Assembly (NCBI RefSeq): GCF_000737765.1
Contig: NZ_JPRI01000008.1
Coordinates: 124,001-188,000 of the forward strand
Source: Chryseobacterium vrystaatense
Lineage (GTDB): Bacteria > Bacteroidota > Bacteroidia > Flavobacteriales > Weeksellaceae
Length of the DNA stretch: 64,000 nt
Direction of reading: 5' to 3'
The position numbers and the translations under genes are program-made. Below are positions 41,590 through 49,776 of this stretch, piece after piece (position 1 is the stretch's first letter; the number at the start of each line of letters is the position of its first letter). The notes beneath the pieces were generated by a model. The model had not been told where the DNA came from, did no database searches, and was given only the letters and a program-made list of their open reading frames with translations.

Positions 41590-42760
41590 GTGAAATTGTT
41601 TTATTAATAAGGTGATTCCAGTCGAGGTATTTCGCTGCTGTTTTTGAAGCCAATTCTTTTCTTAAACTGAGCTCATTTTCAACATATAAGATCTCTTCAA
41701 TACTCTTTTTTATATTTTCCTTAGTTATATTTTCCTTACTCAGTTCAATAATTGCACCGAACTCATTAAGGTACTGTACAGACTGTTCTCCTACATCTCC
41801 CACAATCAAAGGAAGTCCTGAAGCAATGGCTTGCTGCCAAACTATAGACTGGCTGGCTGGAAATACAGCAATATCCGAGGCCGAAAGATGCTCATATACT
41901 CCTTTATTATTCAACCATCCAATATAATGAATATTCGGATTATTATCTGACAAACTTAATAATTCTTTTTTATACTCCTGATTATACTGATCTGCATCTC
42001 CAACTATGATCAGATGTAGTCTTTCATCATTAATTTCGTTAAACGCTTTGAGAAGAAGATCGGTTTTTTTTGCAGGTGTAAATTTTCCCCCTGTAAAAAT
42101 TACAACATCCTTTTCTGTAATTCCCATTTTTTCTCTGATATCTTTTCCGACTCCCTGTGTTTTCAATTCTTTCACCATATCTGTATCAGCTCCCAGAGGA
42201 AGAACTTCCATTTCGTTGACCGGAATGCCATATACCTCTTTAAGAAATTTAGTACTTCCCGGAACTATTGGATAAAATTTTGAGATATGTTTACGGATCG
42301 GGTTCATGTATAAATATTTCCTCAATATCTTGTGAAGAATATTTAAAGAAAGCCAGTTATTAGCAGAGTTACTGTAATCACAATGATAGTCCATAATCAT
42401 CTTCACATGAGGATTTCTTTTTTTGTAGTCCAGCATTTCGAACATATTAGGCATAATATCGTGAATGTATAAGAGGTCAGGTTTAACTTCTTCGACAATT
42501 TTTGTAATGGATGTATATTTTTTAATTTTCCCCAGGTAATTGAATTTAAAAGGAAGCTTTATGATTTTAGCTCCATGATCATACAATATTCTTTCAGGCT
42601 TAGAATTATCATGAATGTTATTGTAATAGTCAAATACATTATCATAGGTGGAAGTGATCACCGTCACTTCATGGCCATGTTTTTGATAGTATTTCACCAA
42701 TAAATTTTCCTGATATTCCAGACTTTCCACATAAAGTTCACAAAGCATTAATATTTTCAT
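41573..42760 (-). CDS. Glycosyltransferase family 4
   Basis: A 395-residue GT4 enzyme. Visible are VVIFTGGKFTPAKKTDLLLKAF (donor-domain start), LHLIIVGDADQYN, NIHYIGWLNNKGVYEHLSASDIAVFPASQSIVWQQAIASGLPLIV, with a QxxA replacement of the usual ExxA site (WQQAIASGLP). It adds one sugar of the repeat unit at the inner membrane; the sugar cannot be read. It is one of only two GT4 transferases in a 39-gene operon. Confidence 0.87.
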   Translation of the reverse strand: MKILMLCELYVESLEYQENLLVKYYQKHGHEVTVITSTYDNVFDYYNNIHDNSKPERILYDHGAKIIKLPFKFNYLGKIKKYTSITKIVEEVKPDLLYIHDIMPNMFEMLDYKKRNPHVKMIMDYHCDYSNSANNWLSLNILHKILRKYLYMNPIRKHISKFYPIVPGSTKFLKEVYGIPVNEMEVLPLGADTDMVKELKTQGVGKDIREKMGITEKDVVIFTGGKFTPAKKTDLLLKAFNEINDERLHLIIVGDADQYNQEYKKELLSLSDNNPNIHYIGWLNNKGVYEHLSASDIAVFPASQSIVWQQAIASGLPLIVGDVGEQSVQYLNEFGAIIELSKENITKENIKKSIEEILYVENELSLRKELASKTAAKYLDWNHLINKTISHVKTT

Positions 42761-42770
42761 CTTATTTCTA

Positions 42771-43976
42771 TTATTTAGTGTTTTTTTCCGGAAGAGCTTT
42801 AGAATTCATCTGGAAATTATATTGTATTACATAAAGGCTGATCCACATTAAGCTAATTCTCCATGAATCAAAAGAACCACTTTTCATATCTTCAAGAAAA
42901 AATAAAAGGCTTACAATATACATAATAAGTAATTTCTTATCTTTTCTTATATATTTCAAATGATATACAAAAAAATAAATATAAATCCCAAGATACAGCA
43001 GGCCACCTAATATCCCAAGCTCCATCAAACTCTCCACAATCAGATTATGAGGGAATTCTACTTGGTCTTCCCCAGTAAGAGCTATACCTGAACTACCTAT
43101 TCCCAAACCAGTAAACGGATGTTCGTAAAAAGTTTCGAGCCCTCTCTTCATCACAAACACACGATACAAAACGCTACCGTCTTCGGATGAAGCTTTTACC
43201 ATATTAAATCTGTCAACGTTTACGTTTTCCAGAACCAATTCAATAATATTATCCAGATAGAAAACCATGACAAGAATAGCTGCTGTAAAAGACAGAACTA
43301 CTTTATAATTGAATTTAAGGTTCTTTAAATTCAGAACATAATAAATACACAGACTTAAAATCAAATTAAACAGTGGACCTCTTCCTCCTAGCTGAGTTAA
43401 GAGAAACAAGATAATCAGTCGATATACAATGACTGATATGGTAGGCTTACTTGATAGGGAAAAAACAAAACATGCTGACAGCATAATCCCCACAGCAAGA
43501 TAAGTAGGTAAATTTTCTACAGACTGGGTTTTATCAAAAAAGATAATGAATGTAATCGTAAAATAAACATAGAACAAAATACAGATCGTGAAAATTCCGA
43601 TCACATACATAAGCCTCTGAAGTTCCTTGAAAATTACATTTTTAAATGCCAAGAGCGGATACAGTACTGTAAAAAAATTAAGCAACATGGCTTCATTTTT
43701 TTTATCAGAATAGACATATGATACTGTATAAAAATTTGAAAATGCAAAAAGCAACATTAACAAAAAGATTATAGATATTTGATTATATACCTCTTTTCTA
43801 AAAATAGTAATTGTTTTAATTTCAAAAAACAAAACCACAACGCATAAAACGCCAAAAAATAAAGTGAAGTCAATAGGAAAAGGAATCCACTTAATAGATC
43901 CCGAAAATACGAATAAAAAATATATAAATATTTTAAAAAAATTAAAAGAAAAAACGGTGCTAAAAAAATCCTTCAT
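42771..43976 (-). CDS. O-antigen polymerase/ligase-like membrane protein (Wzy), copy 1
   Basis: A 401-residue protein with about 10-12 membrane segments. The large outer loop (about 245-320) has VLYRVFVMKRGLETFYEHPFTGLGIGSSG and EFPHNLIVESLMELG, the classical Wzy_C/O-antigen ligase pattern with PHN. It is more clearly of this family than the copy at 32495-33709. It should link repeat units in the periplasm. Confidence 0.85.
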   Translation of the reverse strand: MKDFFSTVFSFNFFKIFIYFLFVFSGSIKWIPFPIDFTLFFGVLCVVVLFFEIKTITIFRKEVYNQISIIFLLMLLFAFSNFYTVSYVYSDKKNEAMLLNFFTVLYPLLAFKNVIFKELQRLMYVIGIFTICILFYVYFTITFIIFFDKTQSVENLPTYLAVGIMLSACFVFSLSSKPTISVIVYRLIILFLLTQLGGRGPLFNLILSLCIYYVLNLKNLKFNYKVVLSFTAAILVMVFYLDNIIELVLENVNVDRFNMVKASSEDGSVLYRVFVMKRGLETFYEHPFTGLGIGSSGIALTGEDQVEFPHNLIVESLMELGILGGLLYLGIYIYFFVYHLKYIRKDKKLLIMYIVSLLFFLEDMKSGSFDSWRISLMWISLYVIQYNFQMNSKALPEKNTK

Positions 43977-45296
43977 CTATCCTGTATTTTTCTTTAAAAA
44001 TTCTAAATATACTTTGTTGTAAAATTCCATTTCTCTGTATACATAGGCATTATGCCACAATATAATAAAATCCCCTCCAGTCCTTTTTACCCTTTCACAT
44101 AAGGTTTCCAAAACCTGTCTAGCCTCAGAAACAGAATATTTTTTATACATGCTCATTGTTACATCCATTGCAATCAGAGGTTTTTCTTTGATCTTGTAAG
44201 GCCTGTCATTCGACAGGTCATAAGGATGAAATTCGTGCGAAGTTCCACATTTAAATCCTTCTTCCTCTGCAAATCCCATCGTATAGTCTGTATGGATTCC
44301 AGCCTTCTCAAGATTATCAAAAGTTTTTCTTCTGTCAAATCTTAAATAATGCTGTCTCGAATTTGTGATCTTTTTTTCCGTAGCTCCGGCCACTCTTCCA
44401 ACCTGTTCGTTTAAAACATCAACATCCCTAAAGGTATAAAAGCCCGGGTGAATGCCTGATGTCATCCCTGAAGCATCAATTTTTTTGAAAACTTCTTTCA
44501 GATTTTCATCATAAATATCATACCCGGAATCAAAAGCAGATGGATTCGCTGCCATAAAAAAGAAGACTGACTTAAGGCCGTTGACTTCAGAGTCTTTTAA
44601 AAGCTTTTCTGTTCCTTTAAAATAAGGGTCTCTACGTTTATCTGATAAACTCTGCAGAAAAAAAATAAATGCAGAAAAAACCTCTTTAAAATTCCAAGTA
44701 TTCACCAATTGTCCGATAATCGACTTCATCGCTTTAAAAGGTCCTGTAAAACGGTAAATATCATCAATATCATGGGTTGGTGTAACAGAGAATTTCCTTG
44801 GCCTGATTTCAATATCTGGATATTCTTTTTGAATAACTGTTCTTATCAGCATTGCATATTCGTCTACCAATGCAGTTTTAATAAGATCATATTTTTTAGA
44901 GATACTGTTTGTGTACAGAAATCTGTCATATTCATCTTTATCTTCCGAGAGATACTCATCCAAACTGGAAAGTAAAATAAACGGTAAAGAAAGTAAGTCA
45001 AAATTGACAATTATTTTTTCTTCATCACGTTTATACAGGTTTTCTTCCTCATTAATTTTAATAACAGGAATCTGACTGTATTCATCAAAAGCTGAAACAG
45101 AAGACAGTTTTAATTTTCCTTCAAGTAGTTCCTGAAAACCATCAGTCCTACAAATCAGGAAATTAATCTTTTTATCTCTACATACAATTTCAATATTTTT
45201 CTCTGAATAATGAGATACAGAAAAATCAATTTTATATCCCAGCGCAATAGTCAGGATCGTATCAATTGTATATTTTAATGCATTTTCAGTTCTCAT
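43977..45296 (-). CDS. Polysaccharide deacetylase-family protein with N-terminal extension
   Basis: A 439-residue protein. The N-terminal third (1 to about 165) is a domain I do not recognise; the rest has a NodB-like layout: THDIDDIYRF (metal Asp), KSVFFFMAANPSAFDSGYDIYDENL, GIHPGFYTFRD (His) and LWHN near the end. The HDIDD form replaces the usual TFDDG. Similar proteins are frequent in flavobacterial polysaccharide loci. It has no signal peptide, so if active it would act in the cytoplasm or be non-canonical. It overlaps the MBL-fold gene by 11 nt. Confidence 0.75.
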   Translation of the reverse strand: MRTENALKYTIDTILTIALGYKIDFSVSHYSEKNIEIVCRDKKINFLICRTDGFQELLEGKLKLSSVSAFDEYSQIPVIKINEEENLYKRDEEKIIVNFDLLSLPFILLSSLDEYLSEDKDEYDRFLYTNSISKKYDLIKTALVDEYAMLIRTVIQKEYPDIEIRPRKFSVTPTHDIDDIYRFTGPFKAMKSIIGQLVNTWNFKEVFSAFIFFLQSLSDKRRDPYFKGTEKLLKDSEVNGLKSVFFFMAANPSAFDSGYDIYDENLKEVFKKIDASGMTSGIHPGFYTFRDVDVLNEQVGRVAGATEKKITNSRQHYLRFDRRKTFDNLEKAGIHTDYTMGFAEEEGFKCGTSHEFHPYDLSNDRPYKIKEKPLIAMDVTMSMYKKYSVSEARQVLETLCERVKRTGGDFIILWHNAYVYREMEFYNKVYLEFLKKNTG

Positions 45297-45915
45297 TGAA
45301 AAAAAATTTCTTTGCCTCCATTTTTGTCATAGGTTCACCATGTCCGCCGTAGATTATTTCTATTCCGGCAAGATTCAGCATCCTATTGATTGACTTTTCT
45401 GCCATCCCCTTGTTTCCGGAAGGTAATTTAGTCACTGTTTTCTCCCCTTTTATCATTAAATCTCCCACAAAAACATCATTATTTATTTTACAGCTGATGC
45501 ATGAGTCTGTATGTCCTTTTGTATGGTAAAATTCCAACTCATGCCCATCCCAATTAATTGTATAGCCATCTTCACAGACAGCTATATAATTTTCAATTTG
45601 ATAAGAAAATTGTTTTCCATAAAACACGGAAAGGTTTTTCTTAATATTCCCAATATAGGCCAGCGATTCATTGCTTAGAATACACTTCGGATTGTATCGG
45701 GAAACTATATCTTCTATCCCATACACGTGGTCGAAGTGACCATGTGTAATAATACAGTATTCAACTTTAAGATTTTCTTCCCGGATAAACTCATACAATT
45801 CGGTATGATTTTGAGTTCCGGGATCAATAACAATAGCCCTATGCTGTTCATTAAAAATCAAAAAACAGTTTGAATCTACTGGTCTATTTTCAAATCTCTT
45901 AATGAATAGTTTCAT
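45286..45915 (-). CDS. MBL-fold metallohydrolase (glyoxalase II-like)
   Basis: A 209-residue metallo-beta-lactamase-fold protein. The metal motif THGHFDHVYG (HxHxDH), GHTDSCIS, VGDLMIKGE and the final YGGHGEPMT are present. The glyoxalase II-like subgroup hydrolyses thioesters. It lies at the end of the ACP/KAS III/SDR cassette, 2 nt from an SDR gene, so a thioesterase role that clears or releases carrier-bound acyl groups fits well. The substrate is inferred from context only. Confidence 0.8.
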   Translation of the reverse strand: MKLFIKRFENRPVDSNCFLIFNEQHRAIVIDPGTQNHTELYEFIREENLKVEYCIITHGHFDHVYGIEDIVSRYNPKCILSNESLAYIGNIKKNLSVFYGKQFSYQIENYIAVCEDGYTINWDGHELEFYHTKGHTDSCISCKINNDVFVGDLMIKGEKTVTKLPSGNKGMAEKSINRMLNLAGIEIIYGGHGEPMTKMEAKKFFFNEN

Positions 45916-45917
45916 TT

Positions 45918-46661
45918 TTAAGATGATATATTAATAGAACGTCCTCCATCTACAGTCATCTGTTGTCCTGTAATCCATCTCGCATCCTCGGACAATAAAA
46001 AATTTACAGCATCAGCAATATCTTTCGCATAGCCTATTCCCAAAGGATACTGAGCCTGCATTCTGGACATTACCTCTTCATTATCAAAAATATTCTGAGT
46101 CATTTTAGTAAGTACTGCTCCCGGTAATACAGAATTGAATCTGACCTTTGGTGCAAGTTCTACTGCTAAATTCCTCATCAGACCGTCCAGCGCAGATTTT
46201 GAAGCCCCATAAGTACTCATTGCTTTGGCTCCACGGTTACTGATATTACTGGAAATGAATACTACAGAATCCAGTAATGAATTATTATTTTTTTTATTGA
46301 CAAGCAGTTTTACCAGAAGATTGGCAGAAAACACATTGGTTGTGAAACATTCCATCATGAAATCATTATTAACCAATTTCAAAGGAATCATCTTCATAAA
46401 TCCGGCACAGTGTACCAGCTTATGAATATTCAGACTATTTTCCTGCAAAAACTGGAGAAGTGTTTTCTCTACATTTTCCAGATTGCTTAAATCCATCGGA
46501 AGAAGATAGGATGTACATCCTTCCGAAAGCTTAGGCTGCAGTTCGCTTAATTTTTCTGTATTTCTTCCTGTAAGAACAAGGTTATACTTTTCTGATAATT
46601 TCACAGCGATATCTTCGCCGATTCCTGCCGTAGCTCCTGTTAATAAAACTGTTGGTCTCAT
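45918..46661 (-). CDS. Short-chain dehydrogenase/reductase, copy 2 of the acyl cassette
   Basis: A 247-residue SDR. The cofactor motif is GATAGIGEDIA (9-19), the catalytic Ser is in VVFISSNISNRG and the catalytic Tyr-Lys in STYGASKSALDG; NAAG-type sequence is replaced by HCAGF. The C-terminus WITGQQMTVDGGRS is FabG-like. It probably reduces a 3-oxoacyl thioester made by the KAS III-like enzyme. It lies 4 nt after a sister SDR gene of about the same length, suggesting two reductions with different specificities. Confidence 0.85.
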   Translation of the reverse strand: MRPTVLLTGATAGIGEDIAVKLSEKYNLVLTGRNTEKLSELQPKLSEGCTSYLLPMDLSNLENVEKTLLQFLQENSLNIHKLVHCAGFMKMIPLKLVNNDFMMECFTTNVFSANLLVKLLVNKKNNNSLLDSVVFISSNISNRGAKAMSTYGASKSALDGLMRNLAVELAPKVRFNSVLPGAVLTKMTQNIFDNEEVMSRMQAQYPLGIGYAKDIADAVNFLLSEDARWITGQQMTVDGGRSINISS

Positions 46662-46665
46662 ATTT

Positions 46666-47433
46666 TTATATTGCTGTAAATCCTCCGTCTACTGATAAAA
46701 CGGCTCCGGTAATCCATCGGCTCATGTCTGATGCTAAAAAAACAACGGCATTGGCGATGTCCTGCGCTTCTCCAAGTCCCATCGGGTGAAGAGCCTCCAG
46801 TCTTTTGTTGTATTCCTCATCAAAGATCGTTGACACCCCTTCCAGCATTTCTGTTTTTATAAATCCCGGGGCTATACAGTTTACTCTGATATTTTTAGAT
46901 GCCATTTCAATAGATAATGATTTTGTAATTCCGTGCAGTGCAGATTTTGACATTGAATATGCCACATTCGCTGCTGAACCTACAATACCATATACGGATG
47001 AAATGTAAGTAATAGAAGGATAGTCTCCTTTATGATTTTTAACACTGCAGAAGATTTTGGAAAGCTCCAATGCAGCCAAAGTATTGATTCTTAATACTTT
47101 TTCTACAGTTTCCATTTTTAAAGTTTTCAACGGTTGCACGCAAGGAATTCCTGCCACATTGATCAGACCGTCCAGTTTACTTGTTTCCGCTACTTTTTCT
47201 TCTACAGCTTTTTTCAGTCCATTAATATCTGAAAGATCATGAACCAGTAAAACAGAAGCATTTTTACATTGCTTCTGTGTTTCTTTTAAGGCTTCTTCAT
47301 TTATATCCAGTAATACCAGTTCTGCGCCCAGTGCCGATAAAGTCACTGCCGTAGTTCTGCCAATGCCGGATCCGGCACCAGTTATCAGTATATTTTTTGA
47401 AGAAAAATCCAGAAAACCGTTTACGTTAAGCAT
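46666..47433 (-). CDS. Short-chain dehydrogenase/reductase, copy 1 of the acyl cassette (FabG-like)
   Basis: A 255-residue SDR. GAGSGIGRTTA binds the cofactor; SVYGIVGSAANVAYSMSKSAL holds the Ser-Tyr-Lys set; INVAGIPCVQPL and RWITGAVLSVDGG are FabG-like. Its start overlaps the ACP stop by 8 nt, tying it to the carrier protein. A 3-oxoacyl-ACP reductase role is the natural reading. Confidence 0.87.
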   Translation of the reverse strand: MLNVNGFLDFSSKNILITGAGSGIGRTTAVTLSALGAELVLLDINEEALKETQKQCKNASVLLVHDLSDINGLKKAVEEKVAETSKLDGLINVAGIPCVQPLKTLKMETVEKVLRINTLAALELSKIFCSVKNHKGDYPSITYISSVYGIVGSAANVAYSMSKSALHGITKSLSIEMASKNIRVNCIAPGFIKTEMLEGVSTIFDEEYNKRLEALHPMGLGEAQDIANAVVFLASDMSRWITGAVLSVDGGFTAI

Positions 47434-47647
47434 TCTGTTTAGATAAAATTAAATTGTAAAGTCCTTCAACAGTCTTAGCATCAGTAATTTCCTGATTAAC
47501 AATTGAAACTCCAAATTCTTCATCTGCCATTGCGATAATTGAAAGTGTAGCTAAAGAATCCCAAGCTTCAAACCCCTCAAGGTTATCTCCTAAGTTTACT
47601 TGATCTACTTCCAAAATTTCCGACATCTGTTCTAAAAAGTTTTCCAT
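47426..47647 (-). CDS. Acyl carrier protein, copy 2
   Basis: A 73-residue acidic carrier protein. The phosphopantetheine site is Ser31 in FEAWDSLATLSII, with a helix-rich sequence typical of the stand-alone ACPs of small polyketide- and fatty-acid-like cassettes. It lies between the KAS III-like gene (10 nt) and an SDR gene (8-nt overlap). It most likely carries the chain during condensation and reduction. It differs clearly from the second carrier at 48728-48958. Confidence 0.88.
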   Translation of the reverse strand: MENFLEQMSEILEVDQVNLGDNLEGFEAWDSLATLSIIAMADEEFGVSIVNQEITDAKTVEGLYNLILSKQNA

Positions 47648-47657
47648 ATTATATTTT

Positions 47658-48725
47658 TTAAGCTTCTATTTGTTTACAAAAATTCATGTTTCCGATATTC
47701 ATAACGATAGTTCCCCATGTAAGGCCTACCCCAAATCCTGAAAAGCATACATCCATACGCTCTTTCTCCAGTCTTTCTCCCAGGTTAAAAGCAGTAGCTA
47801 CCGGTATGGTAACCCCACTTGAGTTTCCGTGATTTTCAACTACATTGCTGGGAAGTTTGTCTCTGCTTACTCCTATTTTGTCTGCAAGCTTCTGAAGCAT
47901 GAACTTATTCGGCTGATGGAATAGAAAATAATCAATTTCGTCAGCTGTTTTACCTGCTTCTGCTAAAATTCTACCTACCTGTTCCGGCACATTGGTCTGT
48001 ACAAAGTTGAATACATTATCACCCTGCATTACCAAATGGTTTTTACTTCTCTTATTACCAAAAGAATCTTCATAGAGTTCTCCGGTTTCCTGAGTAATAG
48101 GAAGTCTTGCTCCTCCTGCAGGAATATTAAGAGCCATTGCTCCTTTTCCATCCATCAGGATTTCTCCGTAAATAGGACGGTCATCAGTATCTTTTTCGAC
48201 GATCGTAATCGCTGCAGCATCTCCAATCAGAGGATTACTGTTTCTGTCCAGCTTGGATACTTTCGGGCTTAAAACGTCAGCATTACAAAGCAAAACTTTA
48301 TTCATAGAAGGATTGTCCAATAGCATAAATGCTTGCTGAAGACCTATGATAAAGCCCGCACATCCTTGATTGATATCCATGCATAAGACATGATTCGGGA
48401 GATCTAAATACTGGTGCAGCAGGTTACTTGTAGGCGGCATAATGTATTCAGGCGACTGCGATACAAATAAGACAGCATCAATTTCAGATTTATTTAACAA
48501 ATTGTTTTCAACAAGATAATCCAGTCCTTTTACAACAAGATCATAGCTGGTGATATCTTCAGACTCTACAATACGTTTTGTATTGAATCCCATAGCCATT
48601 TTCAGCTTTAGGGATTTAGCTTCCGAAAATGAATAATGATGCATTTCATCTTCAAACTTGACAACATTTGAAGGCAAAACGGTCAGTATTCCTGATATTT
48701 TTTTATATGAAGTTTGAATTTTCAT
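47658..48725 (-). CDS. 3-oxoacyl-ACP synthase III-like enzyme (FabH fold)
   Basis: A 355-residue thiolase-fold condensing enzyme. The catalytic triad is complete: Cys122 in DINQGCAGFIIGL, His270 in FLFHQPNKF and Asn301 in HGNSSGVTIP. KAS III enzymes join an acyl-CoA primer to malonyl-ACP. Placed between two ACP genes and ahead of two SDR genes inside a sugar operon, it probably builds a short oxo- or hydroxyacyl chain rather than a membrane fatty acid. KAS III relatives can also act as acyltransferases, which is an alternative here. Confidence 0.9.
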   Translation of the reverse strand: MKIQTSYKKISGILTVLPSNVVKFEDEMHHYSFSEAKSLKLKMAMGFNTKRIVESEDITSYDLVVKGLDYLVENNLLNKSEIDAVLFVSQSPEYIMPPTSNLLHQYLDLPNHVLCMDINQGCAGFIIGLQQAFMLLDNPSMNKVLLCNADVLSPKVSKLDRNSNPLIGDAAAITIVEKDTDDRPIYGEILMDGKGAMALNIPAGGARLPITQETGELYEDSFGNKRSKNHLVMQGDNVFNFVQTNVPEQVGRILAEAGKTADEIDYFLFHQPNKFMLQKLADKIGVSRDKLPSNVVENHGNSSGVTIPVATAFNLGERLEKERMDVCFSGFGVGLTWGTIVMNIGNMNFCKQIEA

Positions 48726-48727
48726 AA

Positions 48728-48958
48728 TTATGCAGCTCCATTTTTCTTCAAAACATTTTCAATAGAATCCAATGTTTCAAAGTTTTCAGGAAGAATATCT
48801 GTTCCGTCTATTGATATTGAGAATTGCTCATCCAGGCTCGTTACCAGTGAAACCATATCAAAAGAATCCAAAAGGCCTCTGCTGATAAAATCTGTTTCCT
48901 GTGAAAAATCGAACTCTGGTCTTACACCGTTTAATATCTCAATTATTTTGTTCTTCAT
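48728..48958 (-). CDS. Acyl (or aminoacyl) carrier protein, copy 1
   Basis: A 76-residue carrier protein with the pantetheine site at Ser32 in RGLLDSFDMVSLV. The GLLDS-F form recalls DltC-type carrier proteins that accept activated amino acids, unlike the EAWDSL form of copy 2. It overlaps the GNAT gene by 20 nt and lies one gene away from the DltA-like ligase, its likely loading enzyme. Confidence 0.87.
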   Translation of the reverse strand: MKNKIIEILNGVRPEFDFSQETDFISRGLLDSFDMVSLVTSLDEQFSISIDGTDILPENFETLDSIENVLKKNGAA

Positions 48959-49775
48959 ATTTAAGTTTTTTGTTTATAAGTACAATATTATACATTTTCT
49001 CTTCATTAAACCCAAAATGCTTATATCTTTTAATAGCATTCTCATTACTGTCAATTACCCAGAAAATTTCTCTTTTCACCTGCTCAAATTTAGTAAAAAA
49101 TACGTCCATGAGCTTTGATCCTATTTTTTTACTTCTGTATTCCGGATCTACAAACCAATATCTCAGATGAGAGGTAATTCCTGCGTTTTCAAATATGATA
49201 AATCCCTGGATTCTGTAATCGTCAGAATAGTAATACACGTCTTCTTTTTCGATCATTTTCTGCAATTCTTCACGCGTAGGAATCTGCTCTGCAAATTTAT
49301 TAAAATATTTAAGATAAATATTTTGCAATTCGTCCAGCTTATCCTCATAAAGCCGATGAATATTTGGTGGAAGCTCAAAATGTACCGGCTCGGGTCTCAT
49401 TCTGCTCATACGCACCAAGCGGGTATATTCATGAAAATCATTATCCTGAAACTGGTCGTCAATCTCTTTAAGATAATCCTCATTACCAACAACCTCAGAC
49501 ACGATGATATGACTACCGTATTTTTCTTCTACGAGCTTCAGATTAGCCTGAAGGTCTTCCATATCATTGGAGATGAAAAAATATTTATAGAAGCCTTCCT
49601 GTCCCACCAAAAAGTAGAATCCATTATCTGATCTGTAGGCTACGGTTTGATGTCCATCTTTCAAAAAGCCAAGTTTTTCTTCGGAAAGAAAGAAATTAGT
49701 CCTCAAATTTTTATTTCTGAGTCTGCTTAATTCTTCTTTGACTACATCAAAGCTGAAAACTTCTACTTCTTTCAT
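48939..49775 (-). CDS. GNAT-family acyltransferase
   Basis: A 278-residue protein. The C-terminal part (about 150-278) is a GNAT domain with LRYWFVDPEYRSKKIGSKLMDVFF (acyl-CoA loop, RxxKxG) and WVIDSNENAIKRYKHFGF. The N-terminal half (VEVFSFDVVKEELSRL, LGFLKDGHQTVAYRSDNGFYFLVGQEGFYKYFFI) is probably a second degenerate GNAT domain, as in two-domain members. It could transfer an acyl group from CoA or a carrier protein to an amino group. It lies 1 nt after the ligase gene. Confidence 0.75.
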   Translation of the reverse strand: MKEVEVFSFDVVKEELSRLRNKNLRTNFFLSEEKLGFLKDGHQTVAYRSDNGFYFLVGQEGFYKYFFISNDMEDLQANLKLVEEKYGSHIIVSEVVGNEDYLKEIDDQFQDNDFHEYTRLVRMSRMRPEPVHFELPPNIHRLYEDKLDELQNIYLKYFNKFAEQIPTREELQKMIEKEDVYYYSDDYRIQGFIIFENAGITSHLRYWFVDPEYRSKKIGSKLMDVFFTKFEQVKREIFWVIDSNENAIKRYKHFGFNEEKMYNIVLINKKLKYEEQNN

Positions 49776-49776
49776 C

